Under the pieces are notes generated by a model. It had not been told where the DNA came from and made no database searches. It was given only the letters and a program-made list of their open reading frames with translations. Below, one piece after another: positions 41,217-48,474 of a stretch of 64,000 bases of DNA. The DNA comes from Fimenecus sp964527585 (GTDB lineage: Bacteria > Bacillota > Clostridia > Oscillospirales > Acutalibacteraceae): the NCBI GenBank assembly GCA_964527585.1, contig CAZGPE010000002.1:45493-109492 (forward strand), read 5' to 3'. The stretch's first letter is position 1. Every line of letters begins with the position of its first letter. Both the position numbers and the translations under genes were made by a program.

Positions 41217-41996
41217 TTACTTAGTTAAAAAATTAAATCCCATAATAGCAACGCCGAGAACAACCAATATAATTCCGGTAGCACGGTTGAGCGTTTTCGG
41301 TGTCGCTTTATTTGCGAATATCGCCGCAATTCTTGCCCAAACGAAAGTAAACACAACACATAAAGCGAAAACCGTCCAATCCGGTGCTCCTCCGATTGAG
41401 AAATGCGATACAGCACCCGTCAAAGCTGTAAATGTCATGATAAACACGCTTGTTCCGACCGCTGTTTTAAGTTCATATCCGAGAACAGTTGTAAGGATAA
41501 GCAACATCATCATTCCGCCGCCGGCTCCGACAAATCCGCAAATAAATCCGATTAACATACCGCAAACAATCGACTGTATCGCTCTTTTTTTCTTAGATAC
41601 GCCGAGCATAGCCTCTTTTGTGGTCATAACCGGTTTAACAATAAACTTAATACCGAGGAAAAATGTCATAAGTACGGAAAATCCGCCCATTGTCGAAGAA
41701 GGAACAAGACTTGCGACATAACTTCCGACTACCGTAAATGCTAAAACGGAAGCCATCATAATCAAGCCGTTTCTAATATCGAGATTTTTATGTTTTCCGT
41801 AAGTATACGCCGAAATCGCACTTGCCAACACATCGCTCGAAAGTGCAATTCCGACCGCCATGTAGGGATCCATCCCCAAAAATGTAATAAGCATCGGACT
41901 GATAACAGCCGCCGCACTCATTCCCGCAAATCCCGTTCCGAGACCTGCTCCCATTCCGGCAAAAAATGTAACAACAACAGTTATAAATGTTTCCAT
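41217..41996 (-). CDS. Sulfite exporter TauE/SafE family membrane protein
   Basis: This 259-residue protein has about eight membrane helices and the TauE/SafE repeats: GMGAGLGTGFAGMSAAAVISPML near 15 (in parts) and GFICGFVGAGGGMMMLLILT near 150. The family exports or imports sulfite, taurine breakdown products or other organic anions, and the substrate here is unknown. The start overlaps the marR stop, so the regulator is translationally coupled and probably controls it. Confidence 0.9.
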   Translation of the reverse strand: METFITVVVTFFAGMGAGLGTGFAGMSAAAVISPMLITFLGMDPYMAVGIALSSDVLASAISAYTYGKHKNLDIRNGLIMMASVLAFTVVGSYVASLVPSSTMGGFSVLMTFFLGIKFIVKPVMTTKEAMLGVSKKKRAIQSIVCGMLIGFICGFVGAGGGMMMLLILTTVLGYELKTAVGTSVFIMTFTALTGAVSHFSIGGAPDWTVFALCVVFTFVWARIAAIFANKATPKTLNRATGIILVVLGVAIMGFNFLTK

Positions 41997-42430
41997 TATT
42001 TTTTCTCCTTTAATATGCTGTCAATATTAACCGTCATAATATCGGTGATTTTCAGAAAAGCCAAACGCATTTCTTCATCGACATTTTCAAAAAGTTTTTC
42101 GAAAAAGTTTTTTTGAAGTTCTCTTCCTTTTTCGATTATCGGCTTTGAAAGTTCGGTACAGACAAGTTCGGTTTTTCTCCTGTCCGACTCAACCGCCACA
42201 CGAAGTAAATATCCGTCTTTAACTAATTTGTCAACATTTACCGAAACTAAATTTGCTTTGATTTTTCTGTATTCTACAATATCTCCCGCCGTTTTATACT
42301 GGGGATTGTTAGCAAGAAACATTAAAATATCAAAAGCCGTTTGCGGTATCTTCAGTTGCTGACATAAAGGCTTACACATTTGAGTATAAGCAGATGTCAG
42401 TTTCCTTGAAAACTCAATACTCGGAATCAT
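41996..42430 (-). CDS. MarR family transcriptional regulator
   Basis: The 144-residue protein has a winged helix-turn-helix: LKIPQTAFDILMFL near 24, TAGDIVEYRKIKANLVSVNVDKLVKDGYLLR (helices and recognition region, in parts) and the wing VAVESDRRKTELVCTELSKP near 84. MarR proteins are dimeric repressors released by small molecules. Two palindromes (TTCAAATTTGAA type) lie right after its promoter, so self-repression is likely. The start at 42430 has GAGG at 7 nt; an ATG 6 bp upstream lies too close to that site. It overlaps the TauE-type gene. Confidence 0.9.
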   Translation of the reverse strand: MIPSIEFSRKLTSAYTQMCKPLCQQLKIPQTAFDILMFLANNPQYKTAGDIVEYRKIKANLVSVNVDKLVKDGYLLRVAVESDRRKTELVCTELSKPIIEKGRELQKNFFEKLFENVDEEMRLAFLKITDIMTVNIDSILKEKK

Positions 42431-42444
42431 AAACATACCTCATC

Positions 42445-42472
42445 ATTCAAATTTGAATATTTCAATTTTGAA
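42445..42472 (-). promoter_or_regulatory. Palindromic operators of the marR-tauE operon
   Basis: ATTCAAATTTGAAT (42445-42458) is a perfect 14-bp palindrome, and TTCAATTTTGAA (42461-42472) is a second near-perfect copy. Both lie between the -10 box and the marR start, as in typical MarR autoregulation. Confidence 0.75.
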
Positions 42473-42474
42473 GT

Positions 42475-42503
42475 ATTTTATCACATAGATATGTATTTGT
42501 CAA
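42475..42503 (-). promoter_or_regulatory. Promoter of marR-tauE
   Basis: TTGACA and TAAAAT are spaced by 17 bp on the minus strand, directly abutting the terminator of the preceding gene. Confidence 0.75.
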
Positions 42504-42533
42504 TAAAAAAGGGACTCGCTTTCAGCAAGTCCC
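42504..42533 (-). terminator. Terminator of the desulfoferrodoxin gene
   Basis: A GGGACT(T)GCT/AGC(G)AGTCCC stem followed by six T on the minus strand. Confidence 0.85.
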
Positions 42534-42548
42534 GATTTAATTAAAAAG

Positions 42549-42923
42549 TTAGGCTTTCCAAAGTCCGTGAAGATTGCAGTAAGCATAAACCGAAACAACT
42601 TCATCACCGTCGCAAAGCGAAAAACACACTTTCGGTTCACTGTCGGGTGTGAGATATTTAATTTCATATCCTGTCTTTGTTTCAACTGCTATCCATTCGA
42701 TTAAATGTTCTGCCGACATAGGATGAGTAACACTTCCGACATCGACCGTTACTTTTCCGCCGTCAACCGAAACGACCGGAATATGCTTTTCTTTAGCCGC
42801 ATCTGTTGTTCCCGCAATTATTTCTTTCATTTTTGTTCCGCAGCACATAACGGGAACTCCGTTATCTTTAACATAGGAAATTATATTTCCGCAATGTTCA
42901 CATTCGTAAAATTTCAAACTCAT
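42549..42923 (-). CDS. dfx: Desulfoferrodoxin (superoxide reductase)
   Basis: The enzyme reduces superoxide to hydrogen peroxide without making oxygen, protecting anaerobes. The 124-residue protein has an N-terminal desulforedoxin domain with cysteine pairs CEHC (7-10) and CC (27-28). The superoxide reductase domain has HIPVV, THPMSAEHLIEWI and the terminal CNLHGLW, giving the four-His one-Cys iron site. The start at 42923 has GGAG at 8 nt; a TTG two codons upstream is less likely. It has its own promoter, whose spacer contains repeated ACACTGT elements. Confidence 0.95.
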   Translation of the reverse strand: MSLKFYECEHCGNIISYVKDNGVPVMCCGTKMKEIIAGTTDAAKEKHIPVVSVDGGKVTVDVGSVTHPMSAEHLIEWIAVETKTGYEIKYLTPDSEPKVCFSLCDGDEVVSVYAYCNLHGLWKA

Positions 42924-42979
42924 TTTCAATTCTCCTTTTTAATTATATTTTCATATTTTTATAAAAATATTCTTCTTTG

Positions 42980-43008
42980 ATTATAACAGTGTAAAAAAAC
43001 AGTGTCAA
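42980..43008 (-). promoter_or_regulatory. Promoter of the desulfoferrodoxin gene with direct repeats
   Basis: TTGACA and TATAAT are spaced by 17 bp on the minus strand. ACACTGTT occurs twice, once overlapping the -35 box and once next to the -10 box, a possible regulator site. Confidence 0.7.
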
Positions 43009-43559
43009 TCAAAATCAACTTTCGGAAAAACTTCTTTTTCGGCATCTCTTAAAGATGCTTTATATTTTTTATAATCCGGCATAACACTTGCAACCGACTC
43101 CCAAAAGGATTTTGAATGATTCATATATTTCAAATGACACAGTTCGTGAACAATTACATAGTCTATCAGGGTTTCATCGGTCAACATTAAAAGGCAGTTA
43201 AAATTAAGATTTCCTTTAGAAGAGCAACTCCCCCACCGTGTTTTTTGAAATTTGAAAAAAATTCTATTGTAATTAACGCCGATTTTTTCAGCCCAAAAAC
43301 CAACTCTGTCGGGAATATAATTTTCTGCTTTCATTTTTAATATTTTTAATTCATCGGCAGAAAATTTCGGCAATTGACAGTTATTGCTTTTCTTTATTTG
43401 ATGAAGATTTCTTTCAATCCACTCTTTGTGAGAAATAATAAAACTGTCGGTTTCTTCCTTTCGGGCAAAATCGGGCGCACGGCAAATAACCCTGCCATCC
43501 TGTTTAATTTCAAGGGAAAATGTTTTCCTTTTTGATTTTATTATCTCGATATTATTCAT
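43005..43559 (-). CDS. YgjP-like M48-type metallopeptidase domain protein (DUF45)
   Basis: The 184-residue cytosolic protein matches the YgjP/DUF45 family. It has RKTFSLEIKQDGRVICRAP near 11, KTRWGSCSSKGNLNFN near 102 and the zinc motif VIVHELCHLKYMNHSKSFW near 133, with HELCH as the metal-binding helix. The family is found next to restriction systems and elsewhere, and its substrate is unknown. The start at 43559 has GGAG at 6 nt. The 235 bp between it and the next gene contain only that gene's promoter and an AT-rich leader. Confidence 0.88.
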   Translation of the reverse strand: MNNIEIIKSKRKTFSLEIKQDGRVICRAPDFARKEETDSFIISHKEWIERNLHQIKKSNNCQLPKFSADELKILKMKAENYIPDRVGFWAEKIGVNYNRIFFKFQKTRWGSCSSKGNLNFNCLLMLTDETLIDYVIVHELCHLKYMNHSKSFWESVASVMPDYKKYKASLRDAEKEVFPKVDFD

Positions 43560-43667
43560 AGTAAACTCCGTTTTTTTATATTTTAACATACAGATACGAT
43601 TTTTTACCGATTTTTTCTCAAATTGGTAATTTGATACAAAAAGTATAAAAAAATATCGAAAAATCTA

Positions 43668-43695
43668 TTGTTTTTTTCTCAAAAAATGATATAAT
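43668..43695 (+). promoter_or_regulatory. Promoter of the iron-alcohol dehydrogenase gene
   Basis: TTGTTT and a perfect TATAAT are spaced by 16 bp. A 100-nt, T-rich leader follows before GGAGG and the ATG. Confidence 0.6.
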
Positions 43696-43795
43696 TGATT
43701 TTGAAGTGATTGTTAAAGTATTGTCAATCTTTTTCTCAATCCTTTATCACTTTTTCAACATTATCAATTTATATATTTTCAGGAGGTAAAAAACT

Positions 43796-45019
43796 ATGGC
43801 AAGATTCACTCTCCCCAGAGACCTTTATCACGGCAAAGGTTCTTTGGAAGCACTTAAAGACTTCAAAGGAAAAAAAGCAATAATTTGTGTCGGCGGCGGC
43901 TCAATGAAGCGTTTCGGATTTCTTGACAAAGCTAAAAGTTATCTTGAACAGGCAGGTATGGAAGTTAAAATATTCGACGGTATCGAGCCGGATCCTTCTG
44001 TTGAAACGGTTATGCACGGTGCTGAAGTAATGCTTGAATTCGAACCCGATTGGATCGTTGCAATCGGCGGCGGTTCTCCGATTGATGCCGCAAAAGCAAT
44101 GTGGATAAAATATGAATATCCCGATTGTACATTTGAAGATATGTGTAAAGTTTTCGGAATTCCCGAATTGAGAAAAAAAGCTCATTTCTGCGCAGTTTCT
44201 TCAACTTCGGGAACAGCAACCGAAGTTACCGCTTTTTCGATTATTACCGATTACTCAAAAGGTATTAAATATCCTATTGCCGATTTCGAAATTACACCCG
44301 ATGTTGCAATTGTAGATCCCGAACTTGCGGAAACCATGCCGAAAAAACTTGTTGCACACACCGGTATGGATGCAATGACACACGCTGTTGAGGCTTATGT
44401 ATCAACCGCAAACAGCGATTATTCAGATCCTCTCGCAATTCATGCTATCGAAATGATTATGAACGATCTTGTTGCATCATATAACGAAGATATGGACGCA
44501 AGAGACCGTATGCACAACGCCCAGTGCCTTGCCGGTATGGCTTTCTCAAACGCTTTGCTCGGTATTGTTCACTCAATGGCTCATAAAACCGGTGCGGCTT
44601 TTGCGGATTACGGAGCACATATTATTCACGGTGCCGCAAACGCAATGTATCTCCCGAAAGTTATTAAATTCAACGCCAAAGACGAAACCGCTAAAAAGCG
44701 TTACGGCGTAATCGTTGATTATATGGGAATTTGTGATAAGTCGGCTTCAGACGATGAAAAAGTTGACGCTTTAATCACTTATTTGCGCAAGATGAACGAT
44801 GATCTTAATATTCCGCATTGCATTAAGAATTACGGAGCAGACAGTTATCCCACCGATAACGGTTTTGTTCCCGAAGAAGTTTTCCTTGAAAGACTTCACG
44901 ATATTGCCGTAAACGCTATTGCGGATGCTTGCACAGGCTCAAATCCCCGTCAGCCTTCAGTAGAAGAAATGGAAAAACTTCTTAAATGCTGCTACTATGA
45001 TACCGAAGTAGATTTCTGA
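43796..45019 (+). CDS. Iron-containing alcohol dehydrogenase
   Basis: This 407-residue enzyme belongs to the Fe-ADH superfamily. NAD(P) is bound through AIGGGSPIDAAKAMW near 90, and the second motif is STSGTATEVTAFSII near 140. The metal ligands are in the HTGMDAMTHAVEAYVS region near 186 and in HSMAHKTGAAFADYGAHIIHG near 263. It probably interconverts butanal/ethanal or a diol-related aldehyde and the alcohol in fermentation. The substrate is not determined. A long AT-rich leader, an AGGAGG site and a strong terminator suggest high expression as a single gene. Confidence 0.93.
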   Translation: MARFTLPRDLYHGKGSLEALKDFKGKKAIICVGGGSMKRFGFLDKAKSYLEQAGMEVKIFDGIEPDPSVETVMHGAEVMLEFEPDWIVAIGGGSPIDAAKAMWIKYEYPDCTFEDMCKVFGIPELRKKAHFCAVSSTSGTATEVTAFSIITDYSKGIKYPIADFEITPDVAIVDPELAETMPKKLVAHTGMDAMTHAVEAYVSTANSDYSDPLAIHAIEMIMNDLVASYNEDMDARDRMHNAQCLAGMAFSNALLGIVHSMAHKTGAAFADYGAHIIHGAANAMYLPKVIKFNAKDETAKKRYGVIVDYMGICDKSASDDEKVDALITYLRKMNDDLNIPHCIKNYGADSYPTDNGFVPEEVFLERLHDIAVNAIADACTGSNPRQPSVEEMEKLLKCCYYDTEVDF

Positions 45020-45035
45020 TATATTTCCTCTTTCG

Positions 45036-45068
45036 GACTCGGTTGTTTATGCAACCGAGTCTTTTTTT
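45036..45068 (+). terminator. Terminator of the iron-alcohol dehydrogenase gene
   Basis: A 10-bp perfect stem (GACTCGGTTG with its complement, loop of 6) is followed by seven T. Confidence 0.92.
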
Positions 45069-45107
45069 GTATAAAAATTTCCTTAACGCATATAATAAAA
45101 AAGCTTA

Positions 45108-45136
45108 TTGACAAATACCCCCACGGAGTATATTAT
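45108..45136 (+). promoter_or_regulatory. Promoter and CsoR-type operator of csoR-copA
   Basis: TTGACA and TATTAT are spaced by 17 bp. The spacer holds the pseudo-palindrome ATACCCCCACGGAGTAT (45115-45131), which resembles the G/C-centred operators of CsoR repressors, so bound repressor would block both promoter boxes. Confidence 0.75.
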
Positions 45137-45167
45137 TAAATTAAACAATAAAGCAAAGGAAATTATT

Positions 45168-45476
45168 ATGAGTTGTAACAAACAATGCTCCGCCTGTCAA
45201 AAGAATACAGTTCGGAAAGACGAAGAAAAGAAAAAACTTATAAACCGACTCAGCCGTATCGAAGGTCAGGTAAGAGGAATTAAAGGCATGATAGAAAAAG
45301 ACTGTTACTGTGCCGATATTCTTATGCAGTCCGCTGCGGTAAATGCGGCTGTAAAATCATTTAACAAAGATCTTTTATCACAGCATATTCATTCTTGTGT
45401 CGTGCGTGATATAAAAAACGGCGATGAAGAAGTTATTGACGAATTACTTGATCTTTTTTCAAAGCTGTCAAAATAA
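45168..45476 (+). CDS. csoR: CsoR-family copper-sensing transcriptional repressor
   Basis: CsoR is an all-helical repressor that releases DNA when it binds Cu(I). The 102-residue protein has the family start NRLSRIEGQVRGIKGMIEKDCYCADILMQ (in parts) with the Cu ligand Cys in DCYC near 45. The His-x-x-Cys pair follows in QHIHSCVV near 72-77. Its N-terminus carries extra cysteines (CNKQCSACQ). It precedes copA with a 16-bp gap and an operator covers its promoter, so autoregulated copper control is likely. The ATG at 45168 has AAAGGA; a longer frame begins inside the promoter and is rejected. Confidence 0.92.
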   Translation: MSCNKQCSACQKNTVRKDEEKKKLINRLSRIEGQVRGIKGMIEKDCYCADILMQSAAVNAAVKSFNKDLLSQHIHSCVVRDIKNGDEEVIDELLDLFSKLSK

Positions 45477-45492
45477 AGGAAAGGATTTATTT

Positions 45493-47997
45493 ATGGAAAA
45501 ATTTTCGGTTACGGGAATGAGTTGTGCGGCGTGCAGTGCAAGAGTCGAAAAGGCTGTCAGTAAAGTTAGCGGTATAACATCTTGCAGTGTAAATTTGCTG
45601 ACAAATTCAATGACTGTCGACGGAACCGCAAGCAACGAAGAAATTATTTCGGCAGTTGAAAAAGCAGGATACGGCGCTTTTTCAACTGATAAAGACAGGA
45701 AAAACACTTCTGCCGATAATAAAGGCTCCGAAAACAAACAAATGTCGCAGTTAATAAAAAGACTGATTGCCTCATCGGTATTTTTACTTGTTTTAATGTA
45801 CTTTTCAATGGGAAATATGATGTTCGGCTTCCCCGTTCCCTCTTTCTTCGAGGGAAATCATATTGCAATGGGTCTTCTTCAGTTATTACTGACTGTGATT
45901 ATTATGGTAATAAATCAGCGCTTCTTTATAAGCGGTTATAAGGCTTTGTTTAAGCGCAGTGCGAATATGGATACGCTTGTCGCTTTAGGTTCAAGTGCGG
46001 CTTTCATATACAGCACCTATGCCCTTTTCGCTATGACAAAAGCGCAGGTGTCGGGAAATTTTGCCGCTGTCGAAAATTATATGTCGGAATTCTATTTTGA
46101 AAGTGCGGCGATGATATTAACCCTTATAACCGTCGGTAAAACTCTTGAAGCAAGAGCAAAAGGCAAAACAACCGATGCATTAAAATCGCTTATTAAACTT
46201 TCTCCCACAACCGCAACCCTCATAATTGACGGTAAGCAAGTTCCCGTTAAAATCGAAGATGTTAAAAAAGGCGATATTTTCGCTGTTAAACCCGGTGAAA
46301 ACATTCCTACAGATGCAACTGTCATTAAAGGTCAAAGCGCTGTTAACGAATCCGCATTAACCGGAGAAAGCCTTCCCGTTGACAAATCGCTCGGAAGTAA
46401 AGTTTATGCCGGAACCGTAAACACTTCGGGTTATCTCGAATGTGCCGCCGATAAAGTCGGTGAAGATACAACTCTTTCTCAAATAATCAAAACCGTGAGC
46501 GATGCAGCCGCAGGAAAGGCACCGATTGCCAAAATCGCAGACAAAGTTTCCGGTGTCTTTGTTCCTACAGTAATGATTATTGCTTTTATAACAACTGTAA
46601 TATGGCTTATCATAAGCGGAAACTTCGGCTATGCTCTCGCAAGAGGAATTTCGGTTCTCGTAATAAGCTGTCCGTGTGCTTTGGGACTTGCCACTCCTGT
46701 TGCGATTATGGTCGGAAACGGAGTCGGAGCCAAAAACAGCATACTTTTCAAAAACGCCGTAAGTCTTGAAAACACGGGAAAAGTTAAAACCGTTGTTTTT
46801 GACAAAACCGGTACAATTACTCAGGGAAAGCCCGAAACTACGGATATTTTACCTTACAAAATATCCGAAAACGCTTTAATCGAATATGCGGCGGCTCTCG
46901 AAAGCAAAAGCGAACATCCGCTTGCATTGGCAATCATAAAAAAAGCAAATGAACTCGGTATTTCTCAAAAAGAAATTTCTGATTTTACAGCAATTTCCGG
47001 CAACGGACTTCAAGCGGAGTTTAACGGAAAAATATTAGCCGGCGGTAACCTAAAATATATTTCTTCGCTCTGCGTAATTCCCGATGAAATAAAAACTTCG
47101 GCAGAAGAACTTGCTCTTGAGGGAAAAACTCCGTTATATTTTGCTTACGGCGGAAGTTTTATAGGAATAATTGCCGTTGCAGATATAATTAAACCTGACA
47201 CTTTTGAAGCGGTAAAAGAACTTCAAAATATGGGAATCCATGTTATAATGCTTACAGGCGATAATGAAAACACCGCAAAAGCAATAGGCAAAAAAGCAGG
47301 TGTAGACGAAGTAATAGCAGATGTATTACCTAACGGCAAAGACAGCGTTATACAGTCTCTTCAAAAAGACGGAAAAGTCGCAATGGTCGGAGACGGAATC
47401 AACGATGCTCCGGCACTTACCCGTGCCGATATAGGAATTGCGATTTCTGCGGGAACCGATATTGCCATCGACAGTGCCGATATTGTTCTTATGAGAAATT
47501 CTCCGAAAGATGTTCCCGCCGCAATACGCTTAAGCAGAGCAACATTAAAAAATATCCGCCAAAATCTTTTCTGGGCGTTTTTCTACAATTCAATCGGTAT
47601 TCCAATTGCCGCAGGTTTATTTACCGGAATCGGACTTACACTTGATCCGATGTTTGCGGCTGCTGCAATGAGTTTGTCGAGTTTTTGTGTTGTAACTAAT
47701 GCTTTGCGACTGAATACGGTAAAAATCCACAGTTCAAAGCATGATTATAAAATCAAACGAAACCGTTTGAAAAAGGAGCAAAAAGAAATGGAAATCAAAG
47801 TAAAAATCAACGGTATGATGTGCCCTCACTGTGAAAATCATGTCAAAACGGCACTCGAAAGTATTGACGGTATAACAGAAGTTACCGCTGACCACAAAAC
47901 AGCCTGCGCAACCGTAAAATCAGCAAAAGCCGTCGACAGCGCTCAAATTAAAGCCGCTGTTGAAAATGCGGGATATGAATTTATCGGAATAGAATAA
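45493..47997 (+). CDS. copA: Copper-exporting P-type ATPase with C-terminal CopZ-like domain
   Basis: CopA pumps Cu(I) out of the cytosol. The 834-residue protein has an N-terminal HMA domain (GMSCAAC, Cys11 and Cys14), and eight membrane helices. It has CPC near 393-395, the phosphorylated DKTGTIT near 437, SEHPLAL near 475 and GDGINDAP near 636. After the last helix, a basic linker (KHDYKIKRNRLKKEQKE) leads to a second HMA domain at 766-834 (GMMCPHC, Cys777 and Cys780). That domain looks like a whole CopZ chaperone fused in frame. Most CopA proteins end after helix eight. An internal AAGGAG and ATG at 47788 could also make it as a free 69-residue protein. Confidence 0.95.
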   Translation: MEKFSVTGMSCAACSARVEKAVSKVSGITSCSVNLLTNSMTVDGTASNEEIISAVEKAGYGAFSTDKDRKNTSADNKGSENKQMSQLIKRLIASSVFLLVLMYFSMGNMMFGFPVPSFFEGNHIAMGLLQLLLTVIIMVINQRFFISGYKALFKRSANMDTLVALGSSAAFIYSTYALFAMTKAQVSGNFAAVENYMSEFYFESAAMILTLITVGKTLEARAKGKTTDALKSLIKLSPTTATLIIDGKQVPVKIEDVKKGDIFAVKPGENIPTDATVIKGQSAVNESALTGESLPVDKSLGSKVYAGTVNTSGYLECAADKVGEDTTLSQIIKTVSDAAAGKAPIAKIADKVSGVFVPTVMIIAFITTVIWLIISGNFGYALARGISVLVISCPCALGLATPVAIMVGNGVGAKNSILFKNAVSLENTGKVKTVVFDKTGTITQGKPETTDILPYKISENALIEYAAALESKSEHPLALAIIKKANELGISQKEISDFTAISGNGLQAEFNGKILAGGNLKYISSLCVIPDEIKTSAEELALEGKTPLYFAYGGSFIGIIAVADIIKPDTFEAVKELQNMGIHVIMLTGDNENTAKAIGKKAGVDEVIADVLPNGKDSVIQSLQKDGKVAMVGDGINDAPALTRADIGIAISAGTDIAIDSADIVLMRNSPKDVPAAIRLSRATLKNIRQNLFWAFFYNSIGIPIAAGLFTGIGLTLDPMFAAAAMSLSSFCVVTNALRLNTVKIHSSKHDYKIKRNRLKKEQKEMEIKVKINGMMCPHCENHVKTALESIDGITEVTADHKTACATVKSAKAVDSAQIKAAVENAGYEFIGIE
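47788..47997 (+). CDS. Possible internal-start CopZ-like copper chaperone
   Basis: Inside copA, AAGGAG (47773-47778) lies 9 nt before an in-frame ATG that opens a complete 69-residue HMA domain (MEIKVKINGMMCPHC). The preceding 50 bp look like a normal intergenic region that happens to be open. Separate translation would yield a free Cu(I) chaperone. This is inferred; no transcript or protein evidence is available. Confidence 0.4.
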   Translation: MEIKVKINGMMCPHCENHVKTALESIDGITEVTADHKTACATVKSAKAVDSAQIKAAVENAGYEFIGIE

Positions 47998-47998
47998 A

Positions 47999-48424
47999 AT
48001 GGAAATAATAAAAACAAATGATATATCGTCCTGTCTTGAGATAAGAAAAAAGGTTTTTGTCAACGAACAAAAAGTTCCGATCGAACTTGAAATCGACGAA
48101 TACGATAATCCGAAATCGAACTGCGATCATTATTTGATTATTGAAAATGGATGCAATATAGGAACTTTCAGGTGTGTTTATCTGTCCGATGATACAGTTC
48201 TCATACAAAGATTTTGTGTAATAAAAGAAATGAGATCAAAAGGATACGGATACTCTGCAATGGATTTTATTAAGCGTCATTATAAAAATCTCGGAGTAAG
48301 AAAACTCACTCTTAACGCACAGTGCCATGCTATCCCCTTTTATGAAAGCTGTTCGTTCAAAACCGTATCGGCTATATTCTCGGATGCGGGAATTGAACAT
48401 AGAAAAATGGAACAGGATATATAA
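47999..48424 (+). CDS. GNAT family N-acetyltransferase
   Basis: The 141-residue protein has the GNAT core: IRKKVFVNEQKVPIELEID near 14, IGTFRCVYLSDDTVLIQRFCV (beta4) near 57, the acetyl-CoA loop KEMRSKGYGYSAMDFI near 79 and LNAQCHAIPFYESCSFK near 103. It belongs to the ElaA/YjcF-like branch, whose acceptors are mostly unknown. It starts one base after the copA stop, so it is part of the csoR-copA transcript. No ribosome binding site is visible, which implies translational coupling. A role in copper stress is possible but not shown. Confidence 0.85.
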   Translation: MEIIKTNDISSCLEIRKKVFVNEQKVPIELEIDEYDNPKSNCDHYLIIENGCNIGTFRCVYLSDDTVLIQRFCVIKEMRSKGYGYSAMDFIKRHYKNLGVRKLTLNAQCHAIPFYESCSFKTVSAIFSDAGIEHRKMEQDI

Positions 48425-48460
48425 AAAATACCGCAACCTTCTTTGAGGTTGCGGTATTTT
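48425..48460. terminator. Bidirectional terminator between the copper operon and the M28 peptidase gene
   Basis: A 15-bp perfect stem (AAAATACCGCAACCT with its complement) between convergent genes. Confidence 0.88.
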
Positions 48461-48474
48461 CAATTTTCGAATTT

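Noticed and set aside
43700..43760. Rex (redox) operator upstream of the iron-alcohol dehydrogenase
   Set aside because: TTGTTAAAGTATTGTCAA looks suggestive but is not the TTGTTAAN4TTAACAA palindrome; the second half reads as a direct repeat.
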